Shown one piece after another: positions 1 to 5,577 of a stretch of 12,297 bases of DNA. The translations under genes and the position numbers were made by a program. Each line of letters begins with the position of its first letter. Position 1 is the stretch's first letter. This stretch comes from JACVRW01 sp046735115 (GTDB lineage Bacteria; Actinomycetota; Thermoleophilia; Solirubrobacterales; Thermoleophilaceae), in NCBI GenBank assembly GCA_046735115.1, contig JBKPSR010000143.1, forward strand, positions 1-12,297. Direction: 5' to 3'. The notes beneath the pieces were generated by a model, which was given only the letters and a program-made list of their open reading frames with translations, ran no database searches and was not told where the DNA came from.

Positions 1-685
1 CCTGCACCCGGGTTGAGCTCCAGCCGGCGTCGCCGCCCTCGATGATCGCGTAGGTCAGCGTGGCCAGGAAGACCATCGCCAGTACCTGGCCAAGCGGGTC
101 GAGCCGTCGCGGCCGTTCTGCGCGCGACTCGGGCACGACACGTGCGACGAGCACGATCGCGAGGACGCCGATGGGCACGTTTATCCAAAAGATGGAGCGC
201 CAGCCGGCCACATCCACGAGCGCACCGCCGACCACCGGCCCGAGCGCCATCGAGATCCCAACGACGCCGCCCCAGACCCCAATCGCCTGCGCACGCTCAC
301 GCGATTCGGTGAAGACGTTGCGAATGATCGACATCGCGACCGGGTTGAGCATCGAGCCGCCCACCCCTTGAAGAGCGCGGAACGCGATCAGCCAACCAGG
401 TGAGGGCGCAGCGCTGCACAGGAGCGAGCCGACCGAGAAGAGTCCGAGACCGACCCCGAAGACACGCTTGCGCCCGATCCGGTCGGCGATCGAGCCGCTC
501 AGGATCAGAAGAGTGGCCAGCACGACCGTGTACGCGTCGACGATCCACTGCAGTTGCGACAGCGACGCACCGAGGTCACGGTGGATCGTGGGGAGGGCCA
601 CGTTGACGATCGTGTTGTCGAGCGAGACGAGCAGGATGCTCATGCAGCAGATCCCGAGCACCTGCATCCGGCCACGGGGAGTCAA
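1..685 (-). CDS. MFS transporter, DHA2 (EmrB/QacA-like) drug exporter, 3' end cut by window edge
   Basis: Proton-driven inner-membrane exporter of the major facilitator superfamily. About 228 residues are visible, roughly the first half of a family that is usually near 480-520 aa, and the frame is still open at base 2. Visible family signatures are the TM1 motif LDNTIVNVALPTI typical of 14-TM DHA2 exporters, motif A (GSIADRIGRKRVF) after TM2, motif C (GISMALGPVVGGAL) in TM5, and WRSIFWINVPIGVLAIVLV in TM6. The start is uncertain. TTG at 685 gives an LTPRGRMQVLGICCMSIL N terminus and has GAGG 11 nt upstream; ATG at 667 and ATG at 646 are alternatives. The frame upstream stays open but its composition is unconvincing. 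The gene lies 100 bp downstream of the copper-storage gene on the same strand, so it may be the distal member of the MarR-Csp unit. The substrate cannot be read from the sequence. Confidence 0.9.
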   Translation of the reverse strand, partial: MTPRGRMQVLGICCMSILLVSLDNTIVNVALPTIHRDLGASLSQLQWIVDAYTVVLATLLILSGSIADRIGRKRVFGVGLGLFSVGSLLCSAAPSPGWLIAFRALQGVGGSMLNPVAMSIIRNVFTESRERAQAIGVWGGVVGISMALGPVVGGALVDVAGWRSIFWINVPIGVLAIVLVARVVPESRAERPRRLDPLGQVLAMVFLATLTYAIIEGGDAGWSSTRVQ

Positions 686-785
686 CGTCAGGCGATCCTC
701 GAGTGGAGCAACGTCTATCGCAGGATATGTGAGGCCCGACTCATCGAACCCATGTGCCGTTGGGAGTGTGACCTTCCTGAGTGAG

Positions 786-1202
786 TCAGGCGATCGCTGC
801 GAGCAGCTCTTGGCACGCCTGCTCGCAGCGACGGCACTGCTCGGCGCAGACCTTGCAGTGCTCCATCCCATGCGCGGCGTGGATCTCGCACTCGTCGGCG
901 CATCTGCCGCACGCCTCGAGGCACGCTCTGAGCACGGCGCTCGTCACCTCTGCGTCATAGGCCGTTTGGCGGCTTACGACGCGTCCTGTCGTCGCACAGA
1001 TGTCCGCGCAGTCGAGGTTCAGCCGAATGCAGGTTGTGAGCTCCTGGACGCTCTCCTCACCGAGGCAGTCGTCCGCGCACTGGGTGCACGAATCGGCGCA
1101 GTCGTAGCAAGCCTCGATACAGCGCACAAGCAGCCCTGCATCGACGTCGAGCTCGCGCGGGTAGGCGTCAAGCATTTGGCGGGCAACTTCAGCGACAGGC
1201 AC
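786..1202 (-). CDS. Four-helix-bundle copper-storage protein (Csp3-like, DUF326)
   Basis: A 138-aa protein with 18 cysteines, at residues 28, 32, 35, 39, 42, 46, 58, 65, 69, 94, 98, 101, 105, 116, 119, 123, 126 and 130. Most are spaced 3-4 residues apart, as on helix faces, and two His (108, 111) and Met113 lie in the last third. This is the pattern of the Csp/DUF326 family, whose members line the core of a four-helix bundle with Cys thiolates and store many Cu(I) ions. No signal peptide is visible, which fits the cytosolic Csp3 type rather than the exported Csp1 type. The start is GTG at 1202, fixed by a perfect AGGAGG 6 nt upstream. It lies 24 bp after the MarR gene stop, so co-transcription is very likely. 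Cu(I) storage is family knowledge; metal identity is not proven by the sequence. Confidence 0.92.
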   Translation of the reverse strand: MPVAEVARQMLDAYPRELDVDAGLLVRCIEACYDCADSCTQCADDCLGEESVQELTTCIRLNLDCADICATTGRVVSRQTAYDAEVTSAVLRACLEACGRCADECEIHAAHGMEHCKVCAEQCRRCEQACQELLAAIA

Positions 1203-1208
1203 AGCGCA

Positions 1209-1214
1209 CCTCCT
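1209..1214 (-). promoter_or_regulatory. Strong Shine-Dalgarno (AGGAGG) for the GTG start of the copper-storage gene
   Basis: Perfect AGGAGG on the minus strand, 6 nt before GTG at 1202. It lies in the 24-bp gap after the MarR stop and is the reason for choosing the GTG start. Confidence 0.85.
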
Positions 1215-1226
1215 GAGTGTTTGGGG

Positions 1227-1646
1227 TCATCGCGCAATCCCGAAGGCAGCCTCGAGCTGCCGACGTTCGTCGGGATTGAGCTGGTCGACGTAGGCGTGAA
1301 TGCCCTCGCGGTGAGCCGCGTCCAGCTTGGCGACGAGCTCTCGCCCCTCCTCGTTTAGCGAGTACTGACGCCCTTCCTCGCAGAGGTAGCCGCGACCCCG
1401 GAGCCTGTGGATGACGGGGTAGGCGACCTCCAGCGAGAAGCCGGCGAGATCGGCCAGCTCGCTTATCGCGGCCGGACCGTCGTCGATCTTCACCGCGAGC
1501 GCAAGCAATAAGCGCAGATCCTCGAACGAGAGCTCGTTCTGCTTTGCCCACGTCGCTATCCGTCGCCAGCCGACCAAGTCCATCAGACGCAGCCGGGTCG
1601 CGATCGCTTCCACGAGTGGATCGGTCGAAGTCGTGGTGGTGATCAT
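1227..1646 (-). CDS. MarR/PadR-like winged-helix transcriptional regulator
   Basis: A 139-aa DNA-binding regulator. An N-terminal helical part (residues 8-55) is followed by a helix-turn-helix at about 61-88 (ISELADLAGF, then VAYPVIHRLRGRGYL) and a beta-wing ending at ...QYSLNEEGREL (about 94-104). A C-terminal helix (105-135) would form the dimer interface. Length and order match MarR-type proteins; PadR is a possible alternative. The start is ATG 1646, with AAAGG five nt upstream. The same frame is open upstream to 2024, but that stretch is a hydrolase remnant and then the wrong frame of the SDR gene, so the longer 265-aa ORF is not the native protein. The gene lies 24 bp before the copper-storage gene, so it probably regulates its own operon. 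The ligand is unknown. Confidence 0.85.
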   Translation of the reverse strand: MITTTTSTDPLVEAIATRLRLMDLVGWRRIATWAKQNELSFEDLRLLLALAVKIDDGPAAISELADLAGFSLEVAYPVIHRLRGRGYLCEEGRQYSLNEEGRELVAKLDAAHREGIHAYVDQLNPDERRQLEAAFGIAR

Positions 1647-1649
1647 CTC

Positions 1650-1886
1650 AGCCTTTCGTTCGCGGCGAGAGCGCCGATAGCGCTGGAGCCAGGCGGGGAT
1701 GATGCGGTCCTCCTCGCCGATCAGGAACCACGACGGCACGTCCTTCCACAGCGGATGGTCGCCCGACGGTTCGGTGAGCGCCTCCTGGGTGGCTGGGCGC
1801 TGCGTGATGGCCATAAGTGCGGCCTGCGGCGCGGGGACGTCCTGGCAGAAGATGTCGTGGAAGCTGTCCGGAGCGACGACAGGTCG
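1650..1886 (-). pseudogene. Remnant of an alpha/beta hydrolase, internal fragment only
   Basis: About 75-80 codons between the SDR stop and the MarR start read as the middle-to-late part of a small alpha/beta hydrolase of the type that often sits beside SDR/NmrA genes. Recognisable segments are FHDIFCQDVP, ALMAITQRP, ALTEPSGD, WKDVPSWFLIGEEDRIIP and LQRY. The part carrying the nucleophile elbow (GHSxGG) is missing upstream, where the segment abuts the SDR stop. The part with the catalytic His is missing downstream, where the reading changes to RRSRRERKAE and then runs without a stop into the MarR ATG. It therefore cannot be an active enzyme. Family assignment is from remembered motifs, not a search. 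Confidence 0.7.
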
Positions 1887-1914
1887 GTCGTTCCGTCGCT
1901 CCGCGGCCCGGGGT

Positions 1915-2664
1915 CTAGTTGGAGGACTGGCTGAGCCAGTCCTCGAAGCGCGTCGGGGCGATGCGTGCGTCCTCGCCGGGGGTGAGCGAACGGTCGTCCA
2001 GCTCGGCGCCGAAGTAACGGGCATGAACGTCGGTCGTCACCTGACGCCGGTCGTCGGTTGCCTCCAGGACACGCCGAGCGAGCTCGTCGAGACGGAACGC
2101 CTCCGGGCCTGCGAGCTCGACCGTGTCGTTCAGTGGTGGGCCGACCGCGACGGCGGCCAGAGTGCTGACGACGTCATCGGCTGCCTCGGGCTGGACGAGG
2201 GCGGGCGGCAGCCGAACGGTGTCGCCCTCGGTGCTCGAATCGGCGATCCGGCCGATGAACTCGAAGAACTGCGTCGCGCGGACGATCGTGTGGGGGACCG
2301 GGCCGGCCTTCACCAACTCCTCCTGCGCGACCTTCGCCCGGAAGTAGCCGCTGTCGGGGAGCCGGTCGATGCCGACGACCGACAACGTGACGTGGTGCAC
2401 CACGCCGGCGGCCGTCTCTCCGGCGAGCAGGTTGCGGGATGAGGTCTGGAAGAAGTCGAGCACAGCCGCGTCGTCCCGGGCGGGTGCGTTCTCCACGTCG
2501 ACGACGACCTGGGCGCCCTCGAGTGCCTCGTCGACCCCCTCGCCCGTGAGCGTGTTGACTCCCGTGTCAGGCGACGCCGCGAGCGGCTCGTGACCATCCT
2601 TACGCAACATCTCGACGAGCTTCGACCCGATGAGGCCGGTGCCGCCGATGACAACGATCTTCAT
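1915..2664 (-). CDS. NmrA-like atypical SDR, NAD(P)-binding oxidoreductase or sensor
   Basis: A 249-aa Rossmann-fold protein. It opens MKIVVIGGTGLIGSKLV, giving the GxxGxxG nucleotide-binding loop at residues 7-13. A YxxxK pair (Tyr107, Lys111, in DSGYFRAKVAQEELV) sits where SDRs keep their catalytic pair, followed by the HTIVRATQFFEFI segment common in NmrA/atypical SDRs. The C-terminal half (about 180-245, EDWLSQSSN end) is the substrate-side lobe. The length is normal for the family. The start is ATG 2664, with AAAGG about 6 nt upstream. Its ATG overlaps the stop of a preceding small ORF as ATGA, suggesting translational coupling. It could be a redox enzyme acting on a small quinone or ketone, or an NADP sensor like NmrA; the sequence does not decide. 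Confidence 0.88.
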   Translation of the reverse strand: MKIVVIGGTGLIGSKLVEMLRKDGHEPLAASPDTGVNTLTGEGVDEALEGAQVVVDVENAPARDDAAVLDFFQTSSRNLLAGETAAGVVHHVTLSVVGIDRLPDSGYFRAKVAQEELVKAGPVPHTIVRATQFFEFIGRIADSSTEGDTVRLPPALVQPEAADDVVSTLAAVAVGPPLNDTVELAGPEAFRLDELARRVLEATDDRRQVTTDVHARYFGAELDDRSLTPGEDARIAPTRFEDWLSQSSN

Positions 2665-2881
2665 CTCGTGCCTTTCGATTTGTGTGGTCGGTAGAGGGCG
2701 AGGAGGCGGTTGGCCTCCGCGAAGGCTTCGGCCCGGGCGTGCGCTCCGAGGACGACGGCGTCGGGGCCGGGCCCGATCCGCAAGGTGAGGTCCAACCGTC
2801 CTCTATGAGCGTAAACCGGATCATCCGGTCGCCCGCCCAGAAGTCGGCCACGCCGACCGAAGCCTCTTCCGGACTGACCAC
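2661..2881 (-). pseudogene. Small ORF interrupted by an apparent frameshift, unknown function
   Basis: Two adjacent frames each look coded. GTG 2881 opens VVSPEEASVGVADFWAGDR and then MIRFTLIEDG, and becomes implausible after about 2797. From 2795 the other frame reads LDLTLRIGPG, PDAVVLGAHA, AEAFAEANRLLALYRP and ends KSKGTR. One added base near 2796 would join them into a protein of about 73 aa. The second frame stops at 2663-2661 in an ATGA overlap with the SDR start, which is typical of coupled genes and argues that it was truly translated. Alternatively TTG 2795, with GAGG close upstream, could start a free 44-aa peptide. There is an in-frame stop just before GTG 2881 and no clear Shine-Dalgarno there. 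I do not recognise the family. Confidence 0.4.
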
Positions 2882-3101
2882 GCTTTACGTGGATGTCGTG
2901 CAGGATTGGGGGCGAGCGACGGCAGTCCGGTTGTCATGTAGAGAGGGATCCGCAGACGCAGGGCCCGGCCCGGATCGCCACGGCGATCGTGGAGCCGTCA
3001 CGACCACAACAGGGGCTCGCCGCGAACTCCGCCTACATGGCTGATCTCGACATCAGGCTTCTGCAGATGCGTGAGAAGGCGAGGGTCGCTGCGCGACTCG
3101 C
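2882..3101. other. Intergenic region downstream of the MMPL gene; no gene recognised
   Basis: 220 bp between the MMPL stop and the small frameshifted ORF. No frame shows a convincing protein. There is an inverted repeat GATCGC-CACG-GCGATC at 2973-2988 with no T-tract, so it is not a clear terminator. The promoter for the SDR-MarR-Csp direction probably lies here or just downstream, but I could not pick out convincing -35/-10 boxes. Confidence 0.4.
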
Positions 3102-5480
3102 TCAGCTCTGCCCCGGCGCTGCCGCGGCCCGCTTCGCGAAGTAGTCCTCGCCCTCGATGCTGATGCGCGGGAGGCGGCGACCGAGCCAGCTCGGCATCCA
3201 CCAGGCCGCCCTGCCCAGCAGGGTCATCACCGCAGGGACGAGCAGGCACCGGACCACCGTGGCGTCGATGGCTATCGCCACGGCCAGGCCGACGCCGAAC
3301 TCCTTGACCACGGGATCGCCGTTGAGGACGAAGCTCGTGAAGACGCAGACCATGATCAGTGCCGCCGAGGTGATCACCCGCCCGGTGTTGGCAAGACCCT
3401 CGATTACCGCGCGGGTCGGCCGCAACGTCTCGCGGTAGTGCTCCCGCATCTGCGTGAGCAGGAAGACCTCGTAGTCCATCGAGAGCCCGAACAGAATCGC
3501 GAACATCAGGAGCGGAACGAAGCTCACGATCGGGATCGCTCCATCCAGTCCGATCGGCGACGCGCCGTGGCCGTCCTGGAACACGAAGGTCACGACGCCG
3601 TAGGCGGCCGCCACCGACAGCAGGTTCATCACGGCCGCCTTGGCGGGCACGACGACCGAGCGGAAGGCCAGCATCAGGACCAGGAAGCTCAGCCCGACGA
3701 CGATTGCGATCATCGCGGGCAGCTTGTCGCTGATCCGGCTCGCCAGGTCGATGTAGCCAGCCGTCTGGCCGCCGACCCATGCGTTCACGTCCGTGCCCTT
3801 GGTGGCGTTCGGGATCGTGGTCGAGCGCAGCTCGTTCACGAGATCCTCAGTGGCGTCGGCCGACGGGGCGGAGTCTGAGATGACCGAGTAGAGGGCGGCC
3901 GTGCCTCGCTTGTCGAGCGTCGGGGGAGACACGGACTTCACGTCGTCCGTCTTCGCAATCGAGTCGGACAGCTGCGTGAGCCGCGGATCGGTCGCTGGCG
4001 ACTTTGCCTGCTTGCGCTTCTTTGCCAGCTCGTCCGACTGCGCCCGCGTCTGCTGCTGCGCCTCGGCCTGGGCCTCTTGCTGCGTCGCCCCCTGCAACAG
4101 CGCCGCTTGCTGGATCTGCTGTTGGTGCTGCTCGAGCTGCTTCTGCTGATTGTCGATCTTGTTGAGGTTCTTCTGGTCCGGCTTCGCGGGCTCGCCGAGC
4201 TCCGCCGCCACCAGGAGCGGACCGTTCGTACCCTCGCCGAAGCCCTTGCCGACCCCGTCGTAGGCCTGCCGCGACGTTGTGGACTTGGGCAGGGCGCCGG
4301 TGTCCGACTGGCCGAGGTGCAGGTTCAGCATCGGCACGGCGAGCACCACCAGAACCGCCGTTGCGGCGACCAGCGAGAGCCAGGGCCGCCCCGCCACGCC
4401 GCGTGCCCACCGCTCCCAGCCGTGGGGCCGGTGGTCGTCCGGGTGGCTGCGGCCGAGCTGGACGCGCAGCGAGTTGATCCTCGACCCGAGCGCGCCCAGC
4501 AGGGCGGGCAGCAGCGTGGTGGCGCCGAGCACCGCGACCACGACGGCGATCGCCGCCGAGAAGCCGAGCTTCGTGACGAGCGGGATGCCCGCGAACAGCA
4601 GCGAGCAGAGGGCGATCACGACCGTGGTGCCCGCGAATACCACTGCGCCGCCCGCCGTGGCCGTCGCGCGCGCGATCGATTCCCCCATCTCCATGCCGTC
4701 GCGCAGCTGCAGCTTGTGGCGGGTCACGATGAAGAGCGCGTAGTCGATGCCCACGCCCAGGCCGATCATGGTCGCCAGCGTCGGGGCCACGGTCGGCATG
4801 TCGGTGAACAGGCCCAGCAGGCTGATGAGCGCCAGGGCGCTGACGAGCCCGAGGATTGCCGTCACGATCGGGAGTGCCATCGCGGTGGCCGTTCCGAACG
4901 CGAACAGCAGGATCACGACCGCGGCGGCGAGGCCGATGAGCTCGCTCTGGTGCGTCTCCGGCTTCGAGAGCTGCTGGCCGGCGTAGCCGCCGAGGGCGAC
5001 GTCGATCCCGGCGGCCTTCGCAGAATCGCCCGCGTCGAGGATCGCCTGCGCTTCGTCCTTCGTGAGGTCGCCCTGCCCGACGTCCAGCACGACCGGGATG
5101 TAGGCGATCTCCTCGTCCTTGGAGAGGAACGCCGAGCCGTCGTCGTCGAGCGGGTTCACCGCTTTGTTGACGTGCGGCGTTTTGCGGACCTCCTTGACCG
5201 TCCTGTCGACGGCCTGCGAGTTGCTCTTGTCGGTGAGCTTGCCGTGAGTGGCCTGGAGCGCGAGCGGGTTGCTGCCGTAGGCCTGTTCGGGGAGACGCGC
5301 CTCGAGCACGTCGGTGGCCTTGGTCGACCCGGTGCCCGGCAACGTGAGGTTGTCGCTCGTGCGGTCACCGGCGGCGCGACCGGCAAGCGCGAGCCCGACC
5401 GCGGCCAGTATCCACGCCGCGATAAGGAGCTTGAAGTGCCGGGCGCAGAACCGACCAACGTGGTAGAGCGGACCAGTCAT
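3102..5480 (-). CDS. MMPL/RND-superfamily membrane transporter with a Gln-rich coiled-coil insert
   Basis: A 792-aa inner-membrane transporter of the MMPL type, a family that uses the proton gradient to export lipids or hydrophobic compounds. The topology is the usual duplicated 12-TM plan: TM1 at about 16-34, a large outer loop at 35-179, TM2-6 at about 180-332, TM7 at about 367-385, a second outer loop at 386-589, and TM8-12 at about 590-755. The two Asp-Tyr pairs expected for proton relay are present: GIDYALFIVTR (Asp246-Tyr247) and GLSMDYEVFLLTQ (Asp669-Tyr670). Residues 437-494 of the second loop are a Gln/Ala/Lys-rich coiled-coil-like segment. The start is ATG 5480, with AAGGA five nt upstream; a 19-residue longer reading lacks support. 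It lies 97 bp after the LuxR regulator gene on the same strand, so it is a probable target or partner. The substrate is unknown. Confidence 0.93.
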   Translation of the reverse strand: MTGPLYHVGRFCARHFKLLIAAWILAAVGLALAGRAAGDRTSDNLTLPGTGSTKATDVLEARLPEQAYGSNPLALQATHGKLTDKSNSQAVDRTVKEVRKTPHVNKAVNPLDDDGSAFLSKDEEIAYIPVVLDVGQGDLTKDEAQAILDAGDSAKAAGIDVALGGYAGQQLSKPETHQSELIGLAAAVVILLFAFGTATAMALPIVTAILGLVSALALISLLGLFTDMPTVAPTLATMIGLGVGIDYALFIVTRHKLQLRDGMEMGESIARATATAGGAVVFAGTTVVIALCSLLFAGIPLVTKLGFSAAIAVVVAVLGATTLLPALLGALGSRINSLRVQLGRSHPDDHRPHGWERWARGVAGRPWLSLVAATAVLVVLAVPMLNLHLGQSDTGALPKSTTSRQAYDGVGKGFGEGTNGPLLVAAELGEPAKPDQKNLNKIDNQQKQLEQHQQQIQQAALLQGATQQEAQAEAQQQTRAQSDELAKKRKQAKSPATDPRLTQLSDSIAKTDDVKSVSPPTLDKRGTAALYSVISDSAPSADATEDLVNELRSTTIPNATKGTDVNAWVGGQTAGYIDLASRISDKLPAMIAIVVGLSFLVLMLAFRSVVVPAKAAVMNLLSVAAAYGVVTFVFQDGHGASPIGLDGAIPIVSFVPLLMFAILFGLSMDYEVFLLTQMREHYRETLRPTRAVIEGLANTGRVITSAALIMVCVFTSFVLNGDPVVKEFGVGLAVAIAIDATVVRCLLVPAVMTLLGRAAWWMPSWLGRRLPRISIEGEDYFAKRAAAAPGQS
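3999..4172 (-). other. Gln/Ala/Lys-rich coiled-coil segment in outer loop 2 of the MMPL protein
   Basis: Residues 437-494 begin KNLNKIDNQQKQLEQHQQQ and end ELAKKRKQAKS. They hold about 19 Gln, very few aromatics and heptad-like spacing of Leu, Ile and Ala. The DNA shows runs of CTG/CTC-type codons on the plus strand. In family topology this loop faces outward and forms part of the porter domain. Confidence 0.7.
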
Positions 5481-5485
5481 CGGCG

Positions 5486-5490
5486 TCCTT
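5486..5490 (-). promoter_or_regulatory. Shine-Dalgarno (AAGGA) fixing the MMPL start
   Basis: AAGGA on the minus strand ends 5 nt before ATG 5480. The longer upstream reading has no comparable site. Confidence 0.7.
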
Positions 5491-5517
5491 CCGTCGAGTG
5501 CACCCACGAGCCTGCAG

Positions 5518-5531
5518 GGGCGCCGGCGCCC
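5518..5531. promoter_or_regulatory. Perfect 14-bp palindrome in the MMPL leader, candidate operator or hairpin
   Basis: GGGCGCCGGCGCCC is exactly self-complementary and lies 38-51 bp before the MMPL ATG, between the 12-bp tandem repeat and the ribosome-binding site. It may bind a dimeric regulator, or fold in the leader RNA. In GC-rich DNA such palindromes also occur by chance, so the function is inference. Confidence 0.35.
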
Positions 5532-5547
5532 GAACAATGGGAGAGTC

Positions 5548-5571
5548 CCCAGGGTTTCCCCCAGGGTTTCC
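5548..5571. repeat. Perfect 12-bp tandem repeat (CCCAGGGTTTCC x2), candidate operator
   Basis: Two exact, abutting copies at 5548-5559 and 5560-5571. On the MMPL coding strand each unit reads GGAAACCCTGGG. They lie 7-30 bp past the stop of the LuxR-type regulator gene and about 68-91 bp upstream of the MMPL ATG, which is where an activator site would be expected. A 12-bp spacing puts the copies close to one DNA turn apart, so both units face nearly the same side of the helix. Binding by the neighbouring LuxR regulator is inference. Confidence 0.6.
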
Positions 5572-5577
5572 GATCGG

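Noticed and set aside
468..1358. 296-aa open frame on the plus strand
   Set aside because: It covers the opposite strand of MFS, Csp and MarR genes that each have clear families and ribosome-binding sites.
2973..2988. Inverted repeat GATCGC-CACG-GCGATC as an MMPL terminator
   Set aside because: The stem is only 6 bp, it lacks a following T-tract and lies over 110 bp past the stop.
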